11,545 nt of DNA, from the NCBI GenBank assembly GCA_002503885.1, contig DASQ01000036.1:5898-17442 (forward strand), in the 5' to 3' direction. This document shows positions 1-6,848 of this stretch, piece by piece. The notes under the pieces were generated by a model. That model had not been told where the DNA came from. It ran no database searches and saw only the letters and a list, made by a program, of their open reading frames with translations. A program made the translations under genes and the position numbers. Numbering within the stretch: the first letter of the stretch is position 1; the number at the start of each line of letters is the position of its first letter. The stretch is from Methanoculleus marisnigri. GTDB taxonomy: Archaea; Halobacteriota; Methanomicrobia; Methanomicrobiales; Methanoculleaceae.

Positions 1-261
1 GGTGCGAAGAAATACTCAGCGGCGGCCGTACTCGCAGCCTGGCTCATCGTCGTCGCCTTCTTTATGGTCTTGAACCGCACGCTCGACCTCGAGGTCTTCT
101 TCGTCCTCGCCCTGATCGGTCTTTTAGTCGTCGCGGTCCTGATCGACGGGGCCTTCTCGCGGCCCCGCTACATGCGCTACATCGGCTACCTCATCGCCGC
201 GGGGGTCGCCCTCTTCGCCTACATCGTCGTTGAAAAAATCCTGGAGATCCTTGCCGCATGA
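1..261 (+). CDS. Small multi-span membrane protein, first gene of the MoxR operon (5' partial)
   Basis: The reading frame is open from base 1 and ends at the TGA at 259-261, leaving 86 visible residues. The only internal ATG (64) has no Shine-Dalgarno sequence and would cut into the first hydrophobic segment, so the true start lies before the window, probably only a few codons away because the visible part opens with a basic GAKKYS stretch followed by a membrane helix. Three hydrophobic segments are seen, at about residues 7-24, 31-48 and 62-79 of the visible part, separated by a loop with SRPRYMRY. The stop overlaps the next start as ATGA, so translation is probably coupled to the DUF4129-like gene. 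I do not recognise a family. Its place at the head of the MoxR/DUF58 cassette suggests a membrane component of the same complex; this is inference. Confidence 0.8.
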   Translation, partial: GAKKYSAAAVLAAWLIVVAFFMVLNRTLDLEVFFVLALIGLLVVAVLIDGAFSRPRYMRYIGYLIAAGVALFAYIVVEKILEILAA

Positions 262-1838
262 ACCGCCGGGCGTCCCACGTCATCCTCGCGGCGGCAGCCG
301 TCCTCGTTCTCCTCCTTCTTGGAGCCCAGGCGACGGCCCCCCTGCTCTACACCGCAGAGAACACCGCGACCGCCGCCCACGCCGACCCCGCGACCGTCCA
401 GAAGAAGTCGCCGGGCAACGCCGACGCCCTCGTCCCCTTAATGGACGACCTCCTGGGCCAGACCGGGACCCTCGCCCTCACGATCAAACTCAAGGACTAC
501 GAGAGCGCCGAGAGCGACCTCGCCCGCTACAGCGAACTCTCGCGGCAGTTCGACCGGCTCGTCGTCACGCTCGACGTCTCCGGGACCGACATCGGCGAGT
601 TCCAGCAGAACAACAGAAAAAACCAGGAGGCGCTCACGACCCTCTTGAACGACACCCGGCGGTTCGACGACCTGAAAAGGCTCGAGATCGAGGTCCAGGG
701 CGACGACGGCCAGCGCATGGCCATCGCCTACGAGGGCGAGGCCCTCCGGCAGAAGATGCGGGAGGGCTTCTCCGCCTACGCCGAGCGCGAGACCGCGACG
801 ACCCGGATCGCCGAGCACTACGGCGCGAACGCCACCCCCTACCAGGCGAGCGTCGAGGACTTCGCGGAGGTCGCCGACGCCGCGGACGACCGGACCGGCG
901 GCGGCAGCACCCCAAAATCCCCGCTCGACGTCGCGGTCACCCCTGGTGAGGGGCGCTACGCCGACACCCTTCTGATTGCCGGAACCTACATCGGCGGCAT
1001 GCCCGGAACCCCCATCGAGGTCTACGTCGACAGCCGGCCTGCCGGGACCGCCGCCCTCGGTGACGACCGGACCTACGCCTGCTCCTACCGGATCGGCCGG
1101 GTCCTCGCCGGGCCGCACCTCGCCTACGCGACCGCGGGCGCGGTCTACTCGGAGGTCGCGACCTTTGCGATCCTCACGGAGAACACCACCATCACCCTCG
1201 CCCTCGCGGAGGTGAACCGGACGGCCGTCGCCTGCACCGGAAACCTCACGGCAGGTGACCGGCCGGTCACGGGTGCCCCGGTCCTCCTCAGGGTGGATGA
1301 CGCTACCCTCATCAGCACACAGACCGACGGGAACGGCACCTACGCACAGGACGTCGTCCTCCCCGCCGGGGAGCACACCCTCCGGGCGGAGTTCCACGCC
1401 GCGGGCTACCCCTTGAACGCCTCCGAGAGCCACGAGGAGACGGCCGTCATCCCCGACGAAGGGCTCTCGGCCCTCCCGTTCGTCGCGGCGCTTGCGGCGG
1501 CAGCCGGCACCGGGTGGTACCTCCGCCGGCGAGCGCGGCCCGAGGAGAGCCCGGCAGCGGCAGCCCCCCTCCCGGAACCGGAGATCGTAGAGACCCCGGC
1601 GGCGGTGACCATCGCGGGGCTCCCTCTCCGCGAGGCCGCGACCGTCCTCTTCCGCGCGCTCCGTGCCTGGCTCGGTCTCCCCGAGACGAAGACCCCGCGG
1701 GACTGCGCCCGCATCGCTCCGGCCCACGCCGGGTTCTTCGAGCGCTACGAGCTGATCCGGTACGCAGGAGAGACCCCCACGAAGGAAGAACTCCGGGCGA
1801 TGGAAGAAGAGGCCCTCGGGGGTGACGAGCATGCGTGA
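258..1838 (+). CDS. Membrane protein with Ig-like ectodomain and DUF4129-like C-terminal tail
   Basis: 526 residues. GGAGATC at 243-249 sits 8 nt before the ATG, which overlaps the preceding stop. Residues 7-27 form a signal peptide or membrane anchor. About residues 55-190 are charged and probably helical (possible coiled coil), and about 220-300 and 310-395 look like two beta-sandwich (Ig or carboxypeptidase-regulatory-like) domains with N-glycosylation sequons. A second membrane helix spans about 403-422 and is followed by RRR, which puts the C-terminus in the cytoplasm. After an Ala/Pro linker, residues about 455-520 contain a helical region ending in an FFERYELIRYAGE motif, the type of tail seen in DUF4129 proteins of MoxR/DUF58 loci. 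In bacteria this domain is often fused to or next to a transglutaminase; none is present here. The DUF4129 assignment rests on the tail motif and on the neighbourhood. Function unknown; inferred structural partner of the MoxR system. Confidence 0.85.
   Translation: MNRRASHVILAAAAVLVLLLLGAQATAPLLYTAENTATAAHADPATVQKKSPGNADALVPLMDDLLGQTGTLALTIKLKDYESAESDLARYSELSRQFDRLVVTLDVSGTDIGEFQQNNRKNQEALTTLLNDTRRFDDLKRLEIEVQGDDGQRMAIAYEGEALRQKMREGFSAYAERETATTRIAEHYGANATPYQASVEDFAEVADAADDRTGGGSTPKSPLDVAVTPGEGRYADTLLIAGTYIGGMPGTPIEVYVDSRPAGTAALGDDRTYACSYRIGRVLAGPHLAYATAGAVYSEVATFAILTENTTITLALAEVNRTAVACTGNLTAGDRPVTGAPVLLRVDDATLISTQTDGNGTYAQDVVLPAGEHTLRAEFHAAGYPLNASESHEETAVIPDEGLSALPFVAALAAAAGTGWYLRRRARPEESPAAAAPLPEPEIVETPAAVTIAGLPLREAATVLFRALRAWLGLPETKTPRDCARIAPAHAGFFERYELIRYAGETPTKEELRAMEEEALGGDEHA
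1818..1825 (+). promoter_or_regulatory. Shine-Dalgarno that decides the start of the DUF4350-like gene
   Basis: GGGGGTGA lies 5 nt before the ATG at 1831. A GTG in the same frame at 1822 lies inside this element and would have no ribosome binding site of its own, so 1831 is the better start. The site lies within the end of the upstream coding sequence, in keeping with coupled translation. Confidence 0.6.
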
Positions 1839-2640
1839 GGCCTGGGCGGTCCTCTTCATCCTTCTCCTCGCCGGCGCCGCGGTCTACGCCCACACGACGA
1901 CCACCACCGAGGAGTACAGCCGCTACAACGTCGGCTGGAACGGCACCTCGAACCTCGCCGCGGAGGAGGTCCGCGACCTCCGGGGCCTCGACCCGGCATC
2001 GACGCTCCTCGTCCTCGCGCCCGACCGGCCCTTCACCGCCGAAGAGATCGGCTACTATCGAGCGTTCCTCGACTCCGGCGGCCGGGTCCTCGTCGCCGAC
2101 GAGGAGGGGGCCGCAAACGACCTCCTCGCCGACCTCGGCAGTTCCATGAGAGTCCGGCCCGGGAACCTATCGAGCCTCGACCGCGACCACACCGACCCCG
2201 GGCTCTTCGTCGGGTACGTCGTCGGGAACGCCACCTTCTTTGCCGGCGTCGAGACCGTCCTCGCGAACCGCCCCGCGGCGGTCGACGGCGGCGAGCCGCT
2301 CATCGAGACCTCGATCCTCACCTGGGACGACGCCGACGGCGACGGCCGGGTCACCGGGAGCGAGACGTTCGCGAGAAGAGTCATCTGCGCGCACGAAGGC
2401 AACCTCACCGTCCTCGGCGACCCGAGCCTCTTCGTCAACGCCATGCTCGCCGAGAACCCGGAGTTCATCGACAATCTCCGGCCGGTCAAAATCGACGGCG
2501 TCCACAGCAGGACCGGCACCGCTAACCCGATCATCAACACTAGAGTATGGATACAGGATACGCCGCCGGCCGCGGCCGCCCTGGCCGCCCTGGCCGTCCT
2601 GCCGGTGGCCTGGCGCTTTGGGAGGAAGAGAGATGAATGA
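1831..2640 (+). CDS. DUF4350-like membrane-anchored protein
   Basis: 269 residues from the ATG at 1831, overlapping the previous gene by 8 bp. An N-terminal hydrophobic segment (about residues 5-20) serves as signal or anchor, and a second helix (about 243-260) followed by RFGRKRDE anchors the C-terminus with its tail inside. Between them is an exported alpha/beta domain. The stretch with LLVLAPDRPFTAEEI and FLDSGGRVLVADEEG is the pattern of DUF4350, a glutamine-amidotransferase-like fold. I see no catalytic Cys/His pair, so it is probably a non-enzymatic binding domain. Residues 167-178 read DADGDGRVTGSE, a calcium-loop motif of EF-hand/dockerin type. Its place between the DUF4129-like and MoxR genes matches known gene neighbourhoods of the family. 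Family call is fairly secure; the function is unknown. Confidence 0.85.
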   Translation: MREAWAVLFILLLAGAAVYAHTTTTTEEYSRYNVGWNGTSNLAAEEVRDLRGLDPASTLLVLAPDRPFTAEEIGYYRAFLDSGGRVLVADEEGAANDLLADLGSSMRVRPGNLSSLDRDHTDPGLFVGYVVGNATFFAGVETVLANRPAAVDGGEPLIETSILTWDDADGDGRVTGSETFARRVICAHEGNLTVLGDPSLFVNAMLAENPEFIDNLRPVKIDGVHSRTGTANPIINTRVWIQDTPPAAAALAALAVLPVAWRFGRKRDE

Positions 2641-3604
2641 CGACCTGACCAGACGCATCGAAACGATTGCAACCGCTTACGAAGATATCCGGCTGACCAC
2701 CCAGCAGATGGTCGTCGGGAACCTCTCCCTCATCGAGGAGATCTTCATCAGCATGATCAGCGGCGGCCACCTCCTCATCGAGGGGGTCCCGGGAACAGCG
2801 AAGACCACCATCTGCAAGATCTTCGCCCGCCTCATCGACTACGACTTCAAGAGGGTCCAGGGGGCCGTGGACCTCCAGCCCGCAGACATCATCGGGGTCC
2901 GGATCTACGACCGGAACAAGAGCGAGTTCATCCTCCAGAAAGGCCCGATCTTCACGAACTTCCTGATGGTCGACGAGATGAACCGCTTAACGCCCAAGAC
3001 CCAGAGCGCCCTTCTCGAGGCGATGAGCGAACGCCAGACGACGATCGACGGGACCACCTACCCGCTCCCCGACCCCTACTTCGCCATCGCCACTCAAAAC
3101 CCCCACGAGGCCGAAGGGACCTTCCCGCTCATCGAGTCCCAGTGCGACCGGTTCATGTTCAGCACCGTCCTCGCCCACCTCGACGCGGCAAGCGAGCTCG
3201 AGATCCTCCGGCGGGAGCGCGCCGGCGAACTGGACTGGAAGGTCTACCGGGACCGGATCGCCCCCCTCCTCAGCCCCGCGGATGTCGCGGCCATGGCCGC
3301 GACCGTCCGGGAGGTCAGGGTCGATGAAGCGGCTCTCGCCTACATACGCGACATCGTGCTTGCCACGCGGTCCCACGGCGACATCCGGCTCGGCGCGAGT
3401 TCCCGTGCCTCGATCGCCCTCCTCCGGGGTTCGATGGCCCGGGCGGCCATGAACAACCGGGCCTACGTCATCCCCGACGACACCCGGGCGCTTGCCCCCG
3501 CAGTCCTCCGCCACCGCATCCTCCTCACCCGGGAGGCGGCGATCACCGGGGTCACCGCGGACGCGGTCATCACCGAGATCTTAGAGACGGTCGGGGTGTC
3601 CTAG
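2633..3604 (+). CDS. MoxR-family AAA+ ATPase
   Basis: 323 residues, typical length for MoxR. GGAGG at 2621-2625 lies 7 nt before the ATG at 2633, and the gene overlaps the previous stop by 8 bp. All ATPase motifs are visible: Walker A GVPGTAKT at 51-58, Walker B LMVDEMNR at 111-118, sensor 1 ATQNP at 153-157, an EGTFPLIESQCDRF block with the candidate arginine finger at R173, and sensor 2 in GASSRAS at 254-260. There is no signal peptide, so the protein is cytoplasmic. MoxR ATPases act as chaperone-like remodelling factors, usually on vWA-domain partners, and the DUF58 gene that follows 2 nt downstream is the standard partner. The expected role is assembly or activation of the membrane complex encoded by the neighbours. 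Family identity is very secure; the client is inferred. Confidence 0.97.
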   Translation: MNDDLTRRIETIATAYEDIRLTTQQMVVGNLSLIEEIFISMISGGHLLIEGVPGTAKTTICKIFARLIDYDFKRVQGAVDLQPADIIGVRIYDRNKSEFILQKGPIFTNFLMVDEMNRLTPKTQSALLEAMSERQTTIDGTTYPLPDPYFAIATQNPHEAEGTFPLIESQCDRFMFSTVLAHLDAASELEILRRERAGELDWKVYRDRIAPLLSPADVAAMAATVREVRVDEAALAYIRDIVLATRSHGDIRLGASSRASIALLRGSMARAAMNNRAYVIPDDTRALAPAVLRHRILLTREAAITGVTADAVITEILETVGVS

Positions 3605-3606
3605 CG

Positions 3607-4842
3607 ATGATCCGGCCGACCCGGGCGGCCGGGGGGATCGCGGCCCTCGCCCTCGCCCTCGCCGTCACGGCGCTCCTCCTCGCGAGCCCGGCCGCGGCCT
3701 TCGCCGCCGGCTCCCTCCCCCTCTTCCTCCTCTGGCGGGGCTGGCGGTTCGAGCGCGATCTCGCGGCAGCGGCCGCTTCTCTGACGGTGACCCGCGAGGT
3801 CGACCGGACGATCCTCCGGCAGGGGACGGCGGCGACCGTCCGGGTACGGGCCGACCTTGCCGTCCCGCCCGGGATGACGGTCCGGGTGCGCGACCTCCCG
3901 CCGGCGGTCGCGGTCGGCGATGCCCCACACTGCGAGCCCGGCAAGACCGCGGCCTACACCATCCGGTTGATGGCCCCCGGGGAGACGTCGTTTGCGGGCG
4001 TCGTTATCGAGGCGAGCGACGCCTTCTTCACCCGGGACCTCGCCTGCCGGCGGTTCGGCGCCCCCCACCTCCGGGTCTTCCCCGCGGGGACCACCGAGAA
4101 CGGCCGGGGGAAGGGGGCCGGCAGCGGAGACGCCGAGGTGGACCGGCGCGCCTCCTTCACCGGCCAGGGCATCCGCGGGTTCCGGCCCTACCACACAGGC
4201 GACGACCCCGGGCAGATCGACTGGAAGGTCACGGCCCGGCGCGACGCCTACTATGTGCGGCAGCTGGCCGGGCTCGAGGGCGGGGCGCCCCTCATCGCCG
4301 TCGACCTCCCGCCCCGGGCCGGCGACGACCCGGCAGCCTTCTCCCGGTTCTCGATGGCCGTCTGCGGCGCGGTGGAAGGCGCGATCAACTCCCGCGACGG
4401 CTGCTCCCTCCTGGTCGTCGCCGGCCCCGAGATCGTCCGGTTCCTCCCCCGGACCCAGGATATCCGCGAAGCCCTCGCGGCCCTCGGCGGGCTGGCCCCC
4501 ATCGAACCCCGCGCCCCCCTCTACCGGGCGCCGGGACCCGCCGTCCTCGCGGCCCGGGCCCGGGCAGCCGGGCGCGGGGAGGGGGCGTACCGGGAAAAAC
4601 TCGGCGGCGTCCTTTCTGCGTTTGCGGCAGAGAGCCCCGCGCCCTTCGCGGCGGCGGTGCGGGCGGCGCTCGGCCGGGCGGATGCCGCGGAGGTCCGGCT
4701 CTACTCCCTCCTCCCGGCGGGCGACAGAAGCCACCTCGTCCAGCTGACCCGTGAGGCGAAGGTCCGGGGGATGCGGGTCGTCCTCCGGTCCCCCGCCGGC
4801 GCCGGGGCCATCCCCGGGGTCGACGCCGTGGAGGTGCTCTGA
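3607..4842 (+). CDS. DUF58 protein (vWA-like partner of MoxR)
   Basis: 411 residues, starting 2 nt after the MoxR stop, with GGGGTG at 3593-3598 eight nt upstream. Two hydrophobic segments at about residues 8-28 and 30-45 form an N-terminal hairpin in the membrane. A beta-rich region follows (about 55-160), then the DUF58 signature at 188-212, which contains GFRPYHTGDDPGQIDWK. After it comes a vWA-like core beginning near 228. Where a metal-dependent vWA domain has DxSxS, this protein has D233-L-P-P-R, so the metal-binding loop looks degenerate. The last ~90 residues (320-411) form an alpha/beta extension with no recognised domain. The stop shares one base with the next ATG (TGATG). It probably works with the MoxR ATPase at the inner face of the membrane. 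Confidence 0.93.
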   Translation: MIRPTRAAGGIAALALALAVTALLLASPAAAFAAGSLPLFLLWRGWRFERDLAAAAASLTVTREVDRTILRQGTAATVRVRADLAVPPGMTVRVRDLPPAVAVGDAPHCEPGKTAAYTIRLMAPGETSFAGVVIEASDAFFTRDLACRRFGAPHLRVFPAGTTENGRGKGAGSGDAEVDRRASFTGQGIRGFRPYHTGDDPGQIDWKVTARRDAYYVRQLAGLEGGAPLIAVDLPPRAGDDPAAFSRFSMAVCGAVEGAINSRDGCSLLVVAGPEIVRFLPRTQDIREALAALGGLAPIEPRAPLYRAPGPAVLAARARAAGRGEGAYREKLGGVLSAFAAESPAPFAAAVRAALGRADAAEVRLYSLLPAGDRSHLVQLTREAKVRGMRVVLRSPAGAGAIPGVDAVEVL

Positions 4843-5129
4843 TGGAGGCCGACCGGCGGTTCCTCCTCCTCTGCGGGGGCGAAGTCCTGGTCGTCGCCGC
4901 GGGCGATCTCGTGGTCGCCCTCGTTCTCCAGGTGATCGTCCTTGCTGCGTTCATCGAGCACCGGCGGGGTTACGCCGTCTTTGCGGCGGCCGCCGTCCTC
5001 TTCGCCGCGGTACTCTACGCGGCCGGCAGCATCGCCCTCCTCGGCCTCGCCGCCGCCCTCGGCTGCGGCTACGCCGCCCTGACCCTCCAGGACTACCGGC
5101 TTGCGCTCCGGGCAGGAGAGCGAGCATGA
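4842..5129 (+). CDS. Small membrane protein, three predicted helices
   Basis: 95 residues. A near-perfect Shine-Dalgarno GGAGGTG at 4830-4836 lies 5 nt before the ATG, which shares its A with the stop of the DUF58 gene. Hydrophobic segments fall at about residues 14-37, 44-60 and 62-81; the second begins after a basic EHRRG loop, and the C-terminal tail (DYRLALRAGERA) is polar. There is no family I recognise. Its strong ribosome binding site, the same G/C-rich codon use as its neighbours and the overlap with genes on both sides support a real gene rather than a chance frame. It is probably an accessory membrane subunit of the MoxR/DUF58 complex; that is inference from position alone. Confidence 0.8.
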   Translation: MEADRRFLLLCGGEVLVVAAGDLVVALVLQVIVLAAFIEHRRGYAVFAAAAVLFAAVLYAAGSIALLGLAAALGCGYAALTLQDYRLALRAGERA

Positions 5130-5914
5130 TAACCGAAAACAACCCTTACCGGGGAGCCTTCCTCCTCATCGTCGCCGCGGCCGGCCTCCTCGCCCTCGCG
5201 GCCGCGACCGGCCGGGGGGACATCACCACCGCGACCCTCGTCCTTGCGGGGGCCGGGTGCTTCATCGCCGGGGTCTTCCTCCTCGCGCTGCACAAGGGCG
5301 AACCCCTCGACCCGGAGATCGCCGCCCTCCTCCCCGTCCAGGGGACGATCACCATCGCCACCCTCTGCGCGGACCTCGGGGTCCAGGGCGACGCCTGGTT
5401 CATCCCGGAGGGAGAAACGGTCATCGAGGTCATCCCGGTCGCCGGCACCCTCCCGGAGAACCTCAATGACGACTACTCGTACAGCACCGGCGAAGGGCGG
5501 TGCGCCGTCCGGCTTGTCCCGGCCTGCGCTCCGCTGCTTGCGCACCTCCGCAAGAAGCACGCCCTTGAGATCCCCGAAGAGGACGAAGGCCTCCTCGCCT
5601 GCATCGTCGAGGTCTGCGACGACCTCCTCGAGGTCGCCCAAAAGACGGAGGCCGCGAGAGACGGCGAGAACATCGTCGTCACCCTCTCCGGCTACCGCCT
5701 CCTCCCCGGCTGCCGGGCGGTCCGGGCGGCCTCGCCGAAGTGCTGCACCATGGTCGGCTGCCCGGTCTGCAGCCTGCTCGCCGCGATCGCCGCCCTCGGG
5801 AAGAACGTGCCCACAACGATCGAGCACGTCGACGTCGATGAAAAAAGAGGGGTTCTCCGGGTTATCCTCACCGGACCCGCACCCAGAGGTGCAGGTCCCG
5901 GTAACTCGCGTTGA
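5126..5914 (+). CDS. Unrecognised two-TM protein with C-terminal cysteine cluster, last gene of the operon
   Basis: 262 residues from the ATG at 5126, which overlaps the previous stop as ATGA; AGGAG at 5114-5118 gives 7 nt spacing. Residues about 10-28 and 35-54 form a membrane hairpin. The rest is a soluble domain, probably cytoplasmic, with a run of acidic residues (IPEEDEG, about 149-155) and a cluster C206-C207-x4-C212-x2-C215 (KCCTMVGCPVC), plus C196 just before it. The cluster could bind a metal or form disulfides, but I cannot assign a family. Haloarchaeal and methanogen MoxR/DUF58 loci often carry an uncharacterised two-TM protein at this place; I recall this only loosely. The last 15 codons overlap the 3' end of the opposing DUF1616 gene, so the extreme C-terminus (PAPRGAGPGNSR) may not be conserved. 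Confidence 0.82.
   Translation: MITENNPYRGAFLLIVAAAGLLALAAATGRGDITTATLVLAGAGCFIAGVFLLALHKGEPLDPEIAALLPVQGTITIATLCADLGVQGDAWFIPEGETVIEVIPVAGTLPENLNDDYSYSTGEGRCAVRLVPACAPLLAHLRKKHALEIPEEDEGLLACIVEVCDDLLEVAQKTEAARDGENIVVTLSGYRLLPGCRAVRAASPKCCTMVGCPVCSLLAAIAALGKNVPTTIEHVDVDEKRGVLRVILTGPAPRGAGPGNSR
5841..5898 (-). terminator. Stem-loop in the convergent overlap with minus-strand U-tract
   Basis: GGACC-c-GCACC (5873-5883) pairs with GGTGC-a-GGTCC (5888-5898) around a CAGA loop, giving ten paired bases with one C/A mismatch. It lies inside the overlapping ends of the two convergent genes. On the minus strand it is followed, 26 nt on, by six T residues (plus-strand A run at 5841-5846), beyond the DUF1616 stop. 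The T tract suits archaeal termination; the role of the hairpin is inferred. On the plus strand no T tract follows the hairpin. Confidence 0.4.
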
Positions 5915-6836
5915 TCCGGTCCTGTCCCACGACATCCTCGCCGGGAATCGTCTCGTTGAAGAGCAGAAACTCGATCCGGTTGTATTCCGGTGAGGAGACC
6001 GAGAAGTCCCAGGGCAGTTCCCGGGTCTCGTTGTGCGGCACCGTCACCACGAACCGGTCGAGCGTCTCGGCCGCGTGGATGGTGGACGTATTCGTCGCGG
6101 GATCGAAGGTCTGGTTGAGGGCGAGCGCCTCGACCGTGTAGGGGATCTCCCGGTACTCGTGGTTCCCTACCCCGATTATCAGCGACCGGGTCGAGCCGGC
6201 CGGAAAGTCGGTCGGATAGTCCGCCGCCTTCCCCTTCTCGCCGAGGATATAGAACTCGGTGAAGTGCTCCCCCTCTTTTGGCACCGCGATGACGTAGGCG
6301 GTCGTCGCGAGCGCAGCCACGATCGAGACGACGAGAACGACGGAGAGTGCCCGGTCGAGCCGGGAGGCTTCAGGATCGAAGAGTTCCAGGCGGGCCGCAC
6401 CAAGCATCGCCCGGGCCGGGACGGAGAAGCGGTCGCCGGCCGGGAGGAGGAGGCGCCGGTACCAGGCGATCGCCGTCATCGCGAGGGTGAAGACGGTGAG
6501 CGACGCCAGGATCGGGTCGAGCCGGATACCCCATGGTGTGTAGTTCAGCGCAAGCCCGATGAGAGGGACGACGGCGATCGAGAGCCCAAACGAGAGGGCG
6601 ACCCGCTCGATCCCGTCGAGGTCCCCCTTTGCCGGGAAGAGCGCGGCGATCAGGGCGTAGCCGGGGATGAAGAGGACCATCGCCACCCCAAAGAGGATCC
6701 GGAGGAAACTCTCGTTCAAGACCGGGACGTAGACGCAGGATAAGGTCGCGGCCGTGACGGCGGCGACCACGATGAGGTCGCCGGGAACGTCCCCGGCGGC
6801 CTTGAGGATCAGGGGTTGCTGGTCATCAGTCGTCAT
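5868..6836 (-). CDS. DUF1616 integral membrane protein
   Basis: 322 residues. Five hydrophobic segments are seen, at about 21-39, 47-68, 80-98, 106-126 and 164-184. The block with VLFIPGYALIAALFP, then IERVALSFGLSIAVVPLIG, is the hallmark of DUF1616. After the last helix the protein has an outside domain of about 135 residues beginning EFYILGEKGKAADYPTDF, the second conserved part of the family, a beta-sandwich-like region with several N-glycosylation sequons (N241, N269, N294, N309). The ATG follows the stop of the surface-protein gene by 12 nt. The only Shine-Dalgarno-like stretch (GAGGTTGA, plus coordinates 6849-6856) overlaps that stop at an unusually long distance, so reinitiation is likely. 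DUF1616 proteins are common in methanogens and have no known function; some lie near surface-glycan loci. The gene ends inside the opposing gene. Confidence 0.92.
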   Translation of the reverse strand: MTTDDQQPLILKAAGDVPGDLIVVAAVTAATLSCVYVPVLNESFLRILFGVAMVLFIPGYALIAALFPAKGDLDGIERVALSFGLSIAVVPLIGLALNYTPWGIRLDPILASLTVFTLAMTAIAWYRRLLLPAGDRFSVPARAMLGAARLELFDPEASRLDRALSVVLVVSIVAALATTAYVIAVPKEGEHFTEFYILGEKGKAADYPTDFPAGSTRSLIIGVGNHEYREIPYTVEALALNQTFDPATNTSTIHAAETLDRFVVTVPHNETRELPWDFSVSSPEYNRIEFLLFNETIPGEDVVGQDRINASYRDLHLWVRVR

Positions 6837-6848
6837 GGGTTGATCGTG

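Noticed and set aside
438..1859. 473-residue open frame on the minus strand opposite the DUF4129-like gene
   Set aside because: It is antisense to a well-supported gene. Its composition (Gly, Arg, Glu, Val rich) is that of a complement frame in GC-rich DNA, it has no recognisable domain, and it would break the operon.
2240..2632. 131-residue N-terminal extension of the MoxR frame
   Set aside because: The extension is Ser/Arg/Pro-rich shadow sequence over the DUF4350-like gene. The ATG at 2633 has a good Shine-Dalgarno and gives the usual MoxR length.
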